Positions 53,769-62,381 of a stretch of DNA of 64,000 bases are shown here, in pieces. The notes beneath the pieces were generated by a model. The model saw only the letters and a program-made list of their open reading frames with translations. It ran no database searches and was not told where the DNA came from. The stretch comes from CAG-791 sp963591995. Its GTDB lineage: Bacteria; Bacillota; Clostridia; Lachnospirales; Lachnospiraceae. Position 1 is the stretch's first letter. Every line of letters begins with the position of its first letter. Both the position numbers and the translations under genes were made by a program. The DNA lies in the NCBI GenBank assembly GCA_963591995.1, contig CAVAUJ010000002.1, forward strand, positions 22,949 to 86,948, in the 5' to 3' direction.

Positions 53769-54717
53769 ATCTGCGCTGCATCTGTTCGAGGTAGCGCACC
53801 ATCCTCCGATGCTCCGCGCGATCGTCCGCCGTGCCGAAGCCGCCGCACTTTTCCGCGTGCTCTCCTTCCGAATGATATTCTCCGAAGCGCGCCGTCTCCT
53901 CATTGCGCGGATCCCTCCAGTTGTCCCAACGCTCCGTACGCACCTCCTTGCTGAAGGTGCAGCTCAGCCAGTAGCAGGCGCCTTTTTTCCGCCAGGGGCG
54001 GCCGAGGTAAACCGTATCCGCAGGGCAGCTCCCCTTCACGACGCATCGGTAGAAAAGGTAGCCTCTCCTTGCCGCCGGTGTGCTGGGTGCCGTGATGTAG
54101 CAGATTTCCCTCTCATGCGGCAGAGGCTCGATGCGGCATCGGTCAAAGACGGCATCCGCGCCGCCGAAGATGAAATCAATGTTCCCGGCAATCCGGCAAT
54201 TCCGATAATACTGCCGTGTGTTCCTGCGCGGTTTGTTCTCACCCGGTCCCCGGAAGCCGTTCGGCTCACGCTCCTTTGCGGGAAGAGGTGCCGTAAAGAG
54301 CGTATCCTGGTTTCCAAGGAGAGCTACGTTCTCCATGAGGACCTCCTCCGCATCCGCATACACAGCCAGCGCCTGCCCTGCCTTTTTTCCGTCTCCTGCC
54401 GTATTCTCTATGGTGATGTTGCGCACCTTTGCCTTCCCGCCGCCAAGGAACAGCGTTTGTGAACGGAAGGTTCCGGTCTTCTCCTCTCCCGGCCATGGGT
54501 CCAATCCCCCGCAGCCTGCCGTGAGGATCGTCCCGTTCGTGCTCTCTCCCTCGAGGATGTAATCCTCCAGCTCAAGGCAGGGCCTCTCACGGTAAATGCC
54601 GTCCCGCAGATAGAAGTGCACCGGCTCCGCAGGATTCCCGCTGCAGGCATTGACTGCTTCAGTCAAACTCTGATAATCTCCGTCTCCGGATCCTGAAATG
54701 ACAATAACTCTGTACAT
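53758..54717 (-). CDS. CE8 pectinesterase (pectin methylesterase)
   Basis: A 319-aa right-handed beta-helix enzyme that de-methylates galacturonan. Seen: LLGNQDTLF (oxyanion Gln and first Asp), GNIDFIFGGADAVF (nucleophile Asp), VYLGRPWRKKG (Arg/Trp substrate site). No signal peptide, so it would act on imported methylated oligogalacturonides in the cytoplasm. Start ATG with AAGGAG 8 bases upstream; a terminator sits immediately upstream. Its 3' end lies in a 37-bp tandem repeat. Confidence 0.92.
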   Translation of the reverse strand: MYRVIVISGSGDGDYQSLTEAVNACSGNPAEPVHFYLRDGIYRERPCLELEDYILEGESTNGTILTAGCGGLDPWPGEEKTGTFRSQTLFLGGGKAKVRNITIENTAGDGKKAGQALAVYADAEEVLMENVALLGNQDTLFTAPLPAKEREPNGFRGPGENKPRRNTRQYYRNCRIAGNIDFIFGGADAVFDRCRIEPLPHEREICYITAPSTPAARRGYLFYRCVVKGSCPADTVYLGRPWRKKGACYWLSCTFSKEVRTERWDNWRDPRNEETARFGEYHSEGEHAEKCGGFGTADDRAEHRRMVRYLEQMQRRFLS

Positions 54718-54731
54718 CCGATTCGCTCCTT

Positions 54732-54790
54732 CCGCAAAAATCCCTCAAAAACTGCCGCATATCCGCCGCGGCAGCTTCTGAGGGATTTTC
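54732..54790 (-). terminator. Terminator after the isomerase-like gene
   Basis: Nested stem on the minus strand: AAAATCCCTCA against TGAGGGATTTT, with inner GCTGCCGC against GCGGCAG. It ends in TTTTT about 15 bases before the pectinesterase start, so it should reduce read-through to that gene. Confidence 0.75.
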
Positions 54791-54802
54791 CGTGCAACCC
54801 TT

Positions 54803-55624
54803 TTACAAAGCTTTCATAAAGGCAATGTCCTCTGCAACACACGAGTGATTGACATGCTCGCGCAGGAGCGTGACATTGCGGTCCTGACGGCGCAGCCATC
54901 CGGAGATCTCTTCGAACTGCAGACAGCCCGTGCCAAGGGGCATGGTCGTAAAGGTGTCGTAGTCATTGGTGATGCCGTAGACAAAATCCTTGATGTGCAA
55001 TGCCTCCACCCGCGGTCCGATCACCGAGAGCCAGTCCTTCCACAGCTGTGCCTGATCCGGAATTCTCTCATACTCCAGCAGATTCGCCGCATCGAAGATA
55101 AAGTGGAAATGTCTTTCGTCCCCCACCAGATCCATCAGATGCTGCGCCTCGTCCACACTGTTGAGCGGATGCCAGTACACCGGCTCCACTGCAAAAACGG
55201 CATCCTCCCTGGCCGCTGTCTCCACAATGCGCAGGATGCTGTCCTCCATGAAGCCGCGCCTTCTGCGGCTCTCCTCCTTGTCCAGATGAAGATACGAGGT
55301 CTCACTGCCGACGCAGCAAGCCCCCAGCTCCCTCTGCAGCTTCAGCACATGGCATACGTTCGCCACCGCAGCCCTGCGCTTCTCCTCATCCGGAACGCTC
55401 AGATCCTGGTAGCATCCCAGCACCGTAATCTCCAGTCCGTTCCCTGCAAAGCTCTCGCGAATCTCCCGGATCTGCTCCGGCGTGATATCCTGATAGCCGG
55501 TAATCCCCGCAATCGCCTTCGGCATGGCAACCTGCGCAGCCTCGAAGCCCTGCTGCTGCAGAAGGTCGGCCAGCCGTTTTGCCGAATGCTTGCCGTAATC
55601 ATGTGCCCGACACCCAACTCTCAT
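54803..55624 (-). CDS. Sugar phosphate isomerase/epimerase-like TIM barrel
   Basis: A 273-aa protein of the xylose-isomerase-like/AP endonuclease 2 superfamily. Metal-binding residues are visible in FAVEPVYWHP (Glu), FHFIFDAANLL (Asp), EALHIKDF (His) and a late TLLREHVN. Members isomerise or epimerise sugars, keto-acids or inositol derivatives. Here it follows the LacI regulator gene in the pectin operon, so a role on a uronate or its derivative is reasonable but not shown. Confidence 0.8.
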   Translation of the reverse strand: MRVGCRAHDYGKHSAKRLADLLQQQGFEAAQVAMPKAIAGITGYQDITPEQIREIRESFAGNGLEITVLGCYQDLSVPDEEKRRAAVANVCHVLKLQRELGACCVGSETSYLHLDKEESRRRRGFMEDSILRIVETAAREDAVFAVEPVYWHPLNSVDEAQHLMDLVGDERHFHFIFDAANLLEYERIPDQAQLWKDWLSVIGPRVEALHIKDFVYGITNDYDTFTTMPLGTGCLQFEEISGWLRRQDRNVTLLREHVNHSCVAEDIAFMKAL

Positions 55625-55685
55625 TTTCCGTTTTCTCCTTTTCCCGCGTTTCGATGCATCTCCCTGCGTTTCCGGCAGCTGTACT

Positions 55686-56681
55686 TTAAGCCAGTGTTCT
55701 CACGGATTCCCGCTCCACCAGCTTGTTATCCAGATAAACCCTTGCATTGTCGATGATGCCCGATTCCATCCGCTTCACCAGGATCTTGGTTCCCTCTCTG
55801 GCCAGATCGCCCATGTTGCGCTCGATGGTGGTCAGCCGCATGTTGCCGAAGGACGACATGTTCCAGTTGTCGAAGCCGATCAGGGAGACATCCTCCGGCA
55901 CCCCCAGCCCCTTCTCCTGCACCGCTGCCTTCGCAGCAAATGCCATCTCGTCGTTAAAGCACAGGATGGCGGTCGGCAAGGGATCCAGCGTCAGAATGCG
56001 CCTGGCCGCCGCATACCCGCTGGAATACCGGTAATTCCCCGTTTCAATCGGTACCTTGTCCGGGTCCAATCCATGCTTGAGCATGGAATTGCGCCAGCCG
56101 ATATGGCGAAGGCTCGTGGAATCCAATCCCTGTATGCCCTCTATCACCGCAATTCTCCGATGTCCGCGGTCCAGAAGATAATCCATCCCCCGCTCCATCG
56201 CCTTGGCCTCATCCGTCACGACGTTCGGAATGTTGTACGGGACAATGCGGCAGATGGCGACCACCGGAATCTCCTTCTCAAGAACCTCATCGATAAAGGC
56301 GCTGTCCTCGGTTCTCTGCGAGAGCACGATAATGCCGTCGTAGAAGCTGGGATTCAATTCCCCCTCCCGGTGCATGTCAATGCCCTTGACCACCACATTG
56401 TACCGGCTTCCGACCACATCGTACACGCCCGTAAGCACGTCGTGCAGAACAAACGGAGAGGTCATTTTGCTGATGGTGGAGAAATAGACGCCGATCGTAT
56501 ACGACCGGGACATTTTCAGCTGGACCGCCGCCTGATTGGGGATGTATCCCATCTCCTTGGCGAGATTCACGATCTTCTGCTTGTTCTCCGAATGTCCTGC
56601 ACTGACATTATTCAGCGCTCTTGATACCGTTGAATACGAAACCCCGGCGCGTTTTGCAATATCCTTGATTGTAACCGGCAT
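55686..56681 (-). CDS. LacI-family transcriptional regulator
   Basis: A 331-aa DNA-binding repressor. N-terminal helix-turn-helix and hinge: VTIKDIAKRAGVSYSTVSRA, then a periplasmic-binding-protein-like effector domain. Start: ATG of MPVTIKD, 5 bases after GGAG. It is in the pectin operon between GH28 and the isomerase gene. It is the only LacI-type protein in the window, and LacI-type palindromes occur at 43248, 62097 and 62315, so it is the best candidate to bind them. The effector is probably a uronate derivative (inference). Confidence 0.92.
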   Translation of the reverse strand: MPVTIKDIAKRAGVSYSTVSRALNNVSAGHSENKQKIVNLAKEMGYIPNQAAVQLKMSRSYTIGVYFSTISKMTSPFVLHDVLTGVYDVVGSRYNVVVKGIDMHREGELNPSFYDGIIVLSQRTEDSAFIDEVLEKEIPVVAICRIVPYNIPNVVTDEAKAMERGMDYLLDRGHRRIAVIEGIQGLDSTSLRHIGWRNSMLKHGLDPDKVPIETGNYRYSSGYAAARRILTLDPLPTAILCFNDEMAFAAKAAVQEKGLGVPEDVSLIGFDNWNMSSFGNMRLTTIERNMGDLAREGTKILVKRMESGIIDNARVYLDNKLVERESVRTLA

Positions 56682-56723
56682 TTTCTCTCCGATGCCGCTT
56701 CCCTGCGGCACTTCTCCTCATTT

Positions 56724-58277
56724 TTACTCACGCAGCAGATGGTCCACGTGCTCCGTCACGAGGACTTCTCCCTTTTGCCCGCTGACCGAAACGTCCTTCA
56801 GAACCAGTGTGGCAACGTTGTTGGCATAGATGCCGAGGCGGCAGTCCTCGCCCAGTCCGTCCATCATGGCGATCTGTCCCGGGCGAACCTCCGGCGCATA
56901 GGTCACCTGCACATGCTCCATCTCCACACAGCCGATCTTCTGCTCCGGCAGGCCGTAGAAAAAGGCGGCTGCCAGATGGCAGTTCGACGCCGTAATCCTG
57001 CGGAAGACAAGGTGCCGGATCTGCGGTGTCCTCTCATCCACGGGCAGTGCCTCCTTTGTCTGCACATACTCCGTGTGTCCGTCCGGATCACAGAAGTAGA
57101 AGCAATTCACCACAAAGGGCGTCTTCACATGATCCATGCGGATGTTTTCAAACACGATTTCATCCAGGATCGCGTCCTTCCCTCTTCCTCTTCGTGTCTT
57201 GATCCGCAGACCGCGGTCTGTGTGCAGGAAGCGGCAGTCCTGTACCGTCATTCGCCGCACACCGCCGGCCATCTCGCTTCCCACCGTGATGGAGCCGTGT
57301 CCGTCCTGCATGCAGCATTGACGGATCACAAGATCCTCACAGGCTCTCTTATACCGGCGCCCCATGTAGATCTTGCCGGACTTTACCGCAATGCAGTCAT
57401 CCCCGACAGAGATGAAAACACCCACGATCTCCACGTCATGGCAGGATTCCGGATCCAGTCCGTCCGTGTTGGGAGAGTCGGCCGGACCCGTAATCTTCAT
57501 ATCCACGAACCGAAGATGATCCGAGAAATACGGATGCACGTTCCAGCTGGGGCTGTTCTGTATATGGATCCCCTGCACCGTTACATTTTCGCAATGGTTT
57601 AAGAATAGCATTCTCGGTCGGAATGCGATAACTCTTTTTTTGGGATCCTTCCACCAATCCGCAAAGGAGGCATTCCCGTCCACGGTTCCCTGTCCGTAGA
57701 TCACTACATTCTGCACGCCGATTCCGGTGATCAGGGAGGCAAAGCAGTCCAGCGGATTTCCCTCCCAGGTTCCGAGATTGTACTCCTTTGTCTCATCGTA
57801 GCTGTCGATGATGCCCTTCAGAATCGCGAATTTCCTTCGATCTGTCTCCCCCTTGAGCACTGCCCCCGCAGCGAGCTCCAGACGGATATCGCTCTTTAAG
57901 AACAGGCTGGTGATCCGGTACGTTCCCGCCGGAATCAGCACGCGGCTCTCCTTCGGGCAGCTCATGATAGCTGCCTGAATAAAATGCGTGTCATCCTGCT
58001 CGCCGTCGCCCCTTGCGCCGAAATCGCGGACGTTCAAGGTCACGAACTCGTCCTCTGTCCGAAACGTCACCGTCTCCTCTTCCCATGCATCCTTTATGAC
58101 GATGGTGTAATCGGTCTGCGGCTTTAAGTCATAGATGCTGACAACCGTCCGCCTCGTTGTCCGGTTGAGCTTCCCGTTGACGTAGACGGAGCGCTCTTTG
58201 TCCGACTCATAAATGCTCCCGTCTTCGATCTCCAGCGTGACACATCTGGCTGTCTGAAAAATTATTTTTACTCTCAT
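56724..58277 (-). CDS. GH28 polygalacturonase-like hydrolase
   Basis: A 517-aa protein: an N-terminal fibronectin-like region (to about 95), then a beta-helix GH28 domain. Seen: family motifs NTDGLDPES, GDDCIAVKSG, GHGSITVGSE and RGLRIKTRRG (NTD, DD, GHG, RIK). Start: ATG of MRVKIIFQ, 7 bases after GGAG. No signal peptide, so it acts inside the cell. Probably an exo-acting galacturonosidase on imported oligogalacturonides or rhamnogalacturonan fragments. Preceded by a terminator-like hairpin that would lower its expression relative to the transporter. Confidence 0.92.
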   Translation of the reverse strand: MRVKIIFQTARCVTLEIEDGSIYESDKERSVYVNGKLNRTTRRTVVSIYDLKPQTDYTIVIKDAWEEETVTFRTEDEFVTLNVRDFGARGDGEQDDTHFIQAAIMSCPKESRVLIPAGTYRITSLFLKSDIRLELAAGAVLKGETDRRKFAILKGIIDSYDETKEYNLGTWEGNPLDCFASLITGIGVQNVVIYGQGTVDGNASFADWWKDPKKRVIAFRPRMLFLNHCENVTVQGIHIQNSPSWNVHPYFSDHLRFVDMKITGPADSPNTDGLDPESCHDVEIVGVFISVGDDCIAVKSGKIYMGRRYKRACEDLVIRQCCMQDGHGSITVGSEMAGGVRRMTVQDCRFLHTDRGLRIKTRRGRGKDAILDEIVFENIRMDHVKTPFVVNCFYFCDPDGHTEYVQTKEALPVDERTPQIRHLVFRRITASNCHLAAAFFYGLPEQKIGCVEMEHVQVTYAPEVRPGQIAMMDGLGEDCRLGIYANNVATLVLKDVSVSGQKGEVLVTEHVDHLLRE

Positions 58278-58301
58278 AGCTTCTCTCCATCTTTGCCGAT
58301 G

Positions 58302-58332
58302 AAAAAAGGGAACCCTCATATTGAGGATTCCC
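58302..58332 (-). terminator. Terminator between permease and GH28 genes
   Basis: Minus strand GGGAATCCTCA against TGAGGGTTCCC followed by TTTTTT. It separates the transporter part of the operon from the GH28-lacI part, allowing partial read-through. Confidence 0.85.
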
Positions 58333-58354
58333 CCGATAATTTCGAACGAAGAAT

Positions 58355-59206
58355 TTAACCCTTGACGCCGCCGGCCGAAATACCGTCGATGAAGGAATCC
58401 TGTGCGCAGAAGAACACGATCAGGGACGGAATAATGGAGATCAATGACATGGCGAGGATCCGGTTCCACTGGAAGCCGACATCACCATCCATGGACATAC
58501 GCAGGTAAATGGAGTTGGTGTACTTCTCCATGTCGGAGATGTAGATCAACGGTCCCATGAAGTCATTGGACGTCCACATGAACTGGAACAGGGCGCAGGA
58601 CACAAGCGAGGGCTTCAGCATGGGAACAATGACATGCCAGAGCGTCTGTACACAGTTGCAGCCGTCAATCTTGGCTGCCTCCTCCAGTTCCTTCGGTACG
58701 CCGCGCAGGAACTGAATCAGCATGAATACAAAATACGTGTCGGTTGCGAACAGCGACGGAACGATCAGCGGAAGGTAGGAGTTGGTCCAGCCCCACTTGT
58801 TGAACATGATGTACTGCGGTGCATTCAGTACAACCTGCGGCAGGAACAGGGTTGCCATCATCAGGGAGAACATCAGGCCCTTCCCCTTAAAGTTGAATCT
58901 GGCAAAGCCGTATGCCGTCACCGTCGCGGAAACCACGGTGAAGATCACCTTCGGAACGACGATCTTGTAGGTGTTCAACATGGAGGTGATCAGGTTGATC
59001 TTGCCGCCGTAGTTCTTAAAGGCTTCCTTATAGCCGTCGAACACGGGATTCTTGGGCCAGAACCAGGCACTGGTGAAGATTTCGGAATTCGTCTTGAAGG
59101 TCGCGCCCACCATCCAGATCAGCGGATATACCATGATAAAACCGACTGCAATCAGGAGAATGTAGCGAATTACCGTACTGACTTTTCTCTTTTGTTCTCT
59201 TGTCAT
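58355..59206 (-). CDS. Sugar ABC transporter permease (MalG type)
   Basis: A 283-aa CUT1 permease. EAA loop ELEEAAKIDGCNCVQTLW; C-terminus DGISAGGVKG. Six bases after its partner. Part of the likely oligogalacturonide importer at 58.3-62.0 kb. Confidence 0.94.
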   Translation of the reverse strand: MTREQKRKVSTVIRYILLIAVGFIMVYPLIWMVGATFKTNSEIFTSAWFWPKNPVFDGYKEAFKNYGGKINLITSMLNTYKIVVPKVIFTVVSATVTAYGFARFNFKGKGLMFSLMMATLFLPQVVLNAPQYIMFNKWGWTNSYLPLIVPSLFATDTYFVFMLIQFLRGVPKELEEAAKIDGCNCVQTLWHVIVPMLKPSLVSCALFQFMWTSNDFMGPLIYISDMEKYTNSIYLRMSMDGDVGFQWNRILAMSLISIIPSLIVFFCAQDSFIDGISAGGVKG

Positions 59207-59212
59207 GGAATT

Positions 59213-60115
59213 CTACCTCCCATCCTCGTCAGAGTAGTAAACCCACTTCTTCTGACTTGCAAAAGCAATTCCGGTCAATGCGCACACGATGACGAACAGA
59301 ACCCATGCCTGAGCACTGGCCATACCCATCTTGTGCCGGAGGAAAGCATTGTTGTAAATCAATACGGAGATCAGCGTGGTCGCGCCGTTCGGTCCGCCCT
59401 TGGTCACGAGGAACGGTCCGTTGAACTCCTGGAAGGCCTGACAGAGCTGTGTGATCAGGTTGTAGAAAATAACCGGCGTGATCATCGGAACCGTAATCTT
59501 GAAGAACTGTGTCCACTTTCCCGCTCCGTCAATGGACGCCGCCTCATACAGATCCTGCGGCACGCCCTTTAAGGCTGCAAGGAAGATGACCATGGCCGAA
59601 CCGAACTGCCACACACGCAACAGGACGATAACCGCCAATGCGCCGTTGTCGCTCGCCATCCAGTTGATCTTCGGTGCGCCGAAGGCTGTGATGACCGTGT
59701 TGATCAGACCGTCTGTATTGAAAACGGCTCTCCACAGAATGGCGATGGCAATGGAGCCTCCCAGAATGGAAGGAATGTAATATGCTGTACGGAAGAAATT
59801 CACGCCCTTGAGCTTGAAGTTCAGAATAAAGGCGATAAACAGTGCAAATGCCAGCTTCAGCGGTACGTCGAAAATCGCATACTTGAAGGTCACCTTGAAG
59901 GCACGGAGAATATCCTCATCCGTAAAAATCTTGGTGTAGTTCATCAGGCCGTACTTGCTGATCCCGCTGAACAGATCATAGTCCGTAAAGCTGTAATACA
60001 GGGATGATGCAAACGGATACACCTTGAACAGGAGAAATCCGATCAGCCATGGTAGTACAAACAGAAAACCAACGTTTTCTGACAGAAGTTTGCTGAAGCT
60101 CTTCTTCTGGTTCAT
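59213..60115 (-). CDS. Sugar ABC transporter permease (MalF type)
   Basis: A 300-aa CUT1 permease with EAA loop LYEAASIDGAGKWTQFFKI. Its start overlaps the stop of the preceding 121-aa gene by 4 bases, so translation of the channel depends on that small gene. It forms the membrane pore with the permease that follows. Confidence 0.94.
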   Translation of the reverse strand: MNQKKSFSKLLSENVGFLFVLPWLIGFLLFKVYPFASSLYYSFTDYDLFSGISKYGLMNYTKIFTDEDILRAFKVTFKYAIFDVPLKLAFALFIAFILNFKLKGVNFFRTAYYIPSILGGSIAIAILWRAVFNTDGLINTVITAFGAPKINWMASDNGALAVIVLLRVWQFGSAMVIFLAALKGVPQDLYEAASIDGAGKWTQFFKITVPMITPVIFYNLITQLCQAFQEFNGPFLVTKGGPNGATTLISVLIYNNAFLRHKMGMASAQAWVLFVIVCALTGIAFASQKKWVYYSDEDGR

Positions 60116-60477
60116 ACATCTGCCTCCTCATTCGTGATAACTTTCTGCTGCAATTCCGGAAGGAAGTCCTCAAAATGCTCCGGATTCAATGCTCCGGTTC
60201 TGCTCCCTCGAACAAGAACCTCAACAAACGTCTGCCGGTCAGACCCGGAAAGGAAGGAGAAATCCCCCTCCCTTCTGCGTCTGTCGATCCATTCCCCGAC
60301 GTGCCTGCGCAGCAGCAGCTGCAGAGCGCGGTAATGTTCGAAAATCTCCTCGCTCATCTCCTCCAGAACCCGGACCATGAGAAGCAGCTGATCCGGATCC
60401 GGATCCTGTATGCTCTCAAAATAGCGGACAATCCCGGCATAACCGGCCTTGTCTTTCACTTCCTCCAAAACGTCCAT
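60112..60477 (-). CDS. Unknown 121-aa protein in the pectin importer operon
   Basis: Not recognised. A 121-residue soluble, highly charged, helical-looking protein (MDVLEEVKDKAGYAGI at the start, YFESIQDPDPDQL, then FEHYRALQLLLRRHVGEWI), with no signal peptide or membrane span. Start: ATG of MDVLEEV with GGAAG 6 bases upstream. Sandwiched between the binding-protein and permease genes and overlapping the latter by 4 bases. A regulator or assembly factor of the transporter is possible; function unknown. Confidence 0.75.
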   Translation of the reverse strand: MDVLEEVKDKAGYAGIVRYFESIQDPDPDQLLLMVRVLEEMSEEIFEHYRALQLLLRRHVGEWIDRRRREGDFSFLSGSDRQTFVEVLVRGSRTGALNPEHFEDFLPELQQKVITNEEADV

Positions 60478-60637
60478 TTCACGCTTCCTTTCGGTCGTTT
60501 TCTTCGGTGTCTGCCCGCCTTGCCGCGGTTCTTTTGCGGCAAGGCACCGGAGAAGCTCCGGGACTCTTCCGACTCCAGGGCTCTTCCTCCGGTGCCGCCG
60601 CACATCTGCTGCTCTGTCGTTCGTAAGCCCTATGGCA

Positions 60638-62014
60638 TCAGTTGCCGAGCGTCTCGTTCACGCCGTCGAGCAGGGCCTCTGCTGCCTGTGCTGCGTCATA
60701 GTCATGTGTGCTCAGCTTGCCGAAGACCTTGTAGTACACACCGTCCGGGTTTGCCTTCAGATCGTTGTGCTCGAACTTGGTGTCCAGAGGGAACTTGCTG
60801 TAAGCCAGAACCTTTGTATTCGCTTCCTTGACGATGTCATCGCCCAGTCCCTTTTCGTCCAGAACAGCGAGTGCCGCTGCGGAGCAGGGAATGCCGCGCT
60901 CGGTGCCGCAGATCTCAACGCCTTCCGGATCGTTGAGCAGGTAATTGATCAGCATTGCCGCTTCCTTCGGATGCTCCGAGGTAGCCGATACGGCAAGACC
61001 CATGGAGATCTTCGTGAAGCCTCCGTTGTAATCGCCGAACTTGATGAAGTCACCGATGACAAATTCCTGTCCGGGCTTGTTGGTGCTCTCCGCAACAGCC
61101 TTCTGGAACTTGGATGCGGAGGAATCCCACTCGAAGATGCCGGCGTATTTGCCGTCAATCCACTTTGCGTTCTTGTCCAGGGAGTCTGCCATGTCGCCGT
61201 TGATGACCGCCAGCGTCGGGATCACGTGTCCATCCTCCATCTTGTTGATGAACTCCATGCCCTCTGCGATCTCATCGGCCGAGTACTGAACCTGACCGTC
61301 CTCTACCCACGCCTTTCCGTAAACGGACTCAAGATAGTAAACCAGGAAGATCATCCGGTCGTATTCGCCGAGAGCCAGCGGATAATAATCCTCATCATAG
61401 GCCTTGAAAGCCTCGCCTGCTGCGAACAGCGACGCCTCATCGGTAGGAATGTCCACGCCCACCTCATCGAAGGTCGTCTTGTTCCAGTAGAACAGACGTC
61501 CGGTCAGGGCTACCGGAACCGCCATCAGCTTGCCGTCCGCCTTGCACAGCTCCAGAGAATCCTCCGGGAACTGGGTGAGATCCAGAACATCGGCATAATC
61601 CTCCAGGTTGGCAAAATTCGTGCCGTTCCCGCTGTAGGATTCAATCCAGTTCCAGTTGATCTGCATCACATCCGCTGCGTTGCCGCCCATGATGTTGAGC
61701 GCCTGCTTCTCCTCCCAGCCGGACCATGCGCCGTACTCGGTGGTCACCGTGATGTACGGATACTTCTCCATAAATGCAGCGACCGCAGCCTCGGTTGCCT
61801 CGTGGCGGCTGTCTCCGCCCCACCAGGAGAACTTGATCTCAACCGGCTCCTGGCTGTCCGTCGACGAAGCGTCCGACGAAGCGGCTGTGTCCTGCGCCTC
61901 TGCTCCGGAGCTCTCTGCACCGGAGCCGGAGGAGGTTCCGCCGCAGGCTGCCACGGACAGAGCCATCATCGAGGCAAGTGCCAAAGACATGACCTTCTTT
62001 ACATTCTTTTTCAT
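60638..62014 (-). CDS. Extracellular solute-binding lipoprotein (pectic oligosaccharides)
   Basis: A 458-aa family 1 binding protein. Start: ATG of MKKNVKKV, 6 bases after GGGGA. Lipobox SVAAC near residue 23, then a Ser/Ala/Glu-rich linker to about residue 60. Mature part EIKFSWWGGDSRHEAT and EEKQALNIMGGNAADVMQI is typical of CUT1 sugar-binding proteins. Transcribed from a consensus promoter. The cargo is inferred from the GH28, GH105 and CE8 neighbours. Confidence 0.93.
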   Translation of the reverse strand: MKKNVKKVMSLALASMMALSVAACGGTSSGSGAESSGAEAQDTAASSDASSTDSQEPVEIKFSWWGGDSRHEATEAAVAAFMEKYPYITVTTEYGAWSGWEEKQALNIMGGNAADVMQINWNWIESYSGNGTNFANLEDYADVLDLTQFPEDSLELCKADGKLMAVPVALTGRLFYWNKTTFDEVGVDIPTDEASLFAAGEAFKAYDEDYYPLALGEYDRMIFLVYYLESVYGKAWVEDGQVQYSADEIAEGMEFINKMEDGHVIPTLAVINGDMADSLDKNAKWIDGKYAGIFEWDSSASKFQKAVAESTNKPGQEFVIGDFIKFGDYNGGFTKISMGLAVSATSEHPKEAAMLINYLLNDPEGVEICGTERGIPCSAAALAVLDEKGLGDDIVKEANTKVLAYSKFPLDTKFEHNDLKANPDGVYYKVFGKLSTHDYDAAQAAEALLDGVNETLGN

Positions 62015-62096
62015 AAACAATCCCCTTTTACCTCTCTTGTGTGCTCCCCTCGTCGTCGGTTTTCATCACAAAAACCATCAGAGTTGCCTTGCTAGA

Positions 62097-62112
62097 TTGC
62101 AAAGGTTTGCAC
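62097..62112. promoter_or_regulatory. LacI-type operator in the leader of the pectin importer operon
   Basis: TTGCAAAGGTTTGCAC (GTGCAAACCTTTGCAA on the minus strand), a palindrome with the GCAAACC/GGTTTGC core. It lies about 85 bases downstream of the predicted start site, where a bound repressor could act as a roadblock. Confidence 0.65.
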
Positions 62113-62201
62113 GCCTTTCAAAAAAATAATGCATTTTTCAACTACAGCGTGGTCTCCCCCGCCGACTGCCGAAATTCATGCACATTTTCTGTTACAAGTC
62201 G

Positions 62202-62230
62202 ATTATAGTATTGTCTATATTGCTTGTCAA
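62202..62230 (-). promoter_or_regulatory. Consensus promoter of the pectin importer operon
   Basis: TTGACA (62225-62230), exactly 17 bases, TATAAT (62202-62207) on the minus strand: a perfect sigma-A type match. The leader to the binding-protein gene is about 180 bases and contains the LacI-type palindrome. Confidence 0.88.
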
Positions 62231-62306
62231 TCATGGAACTTTTAAGTTTTTTATGGTGTTTTTGTCAGTTTTTGCCGATTGGCTTTCGTACAGACATCTG
62301 ATAGAA

Positions 62307-62334
62307 TTGCGATGTGCAAACGTTTGAATAGTAT
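62307..62334 (+). promoter_or_regulatory. GH105 promoter with LacI-type operator in the spacer
   Basis: -35 TTGCGA (62307-62312), 16-base spacer, -10 TAGTAT (62329-62334). The palindrome TGCAAACGTTTGAA (62315-62328) fills the spacer, so a bound repressor would exclude RNA polymerase. Confidence 0.65.
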
Positions 62335-62381
62335 TTCTTTCAATTAATTTGTCAAAAAACAACGATAAGAGGATGTGTATT

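Noticed and set aside
56724..58469. GH28 start 64 codons upstream (58469)
   Set aside because: That part runs through a terminator and into the permease gene; GGAG precedes the ATG at 58277.
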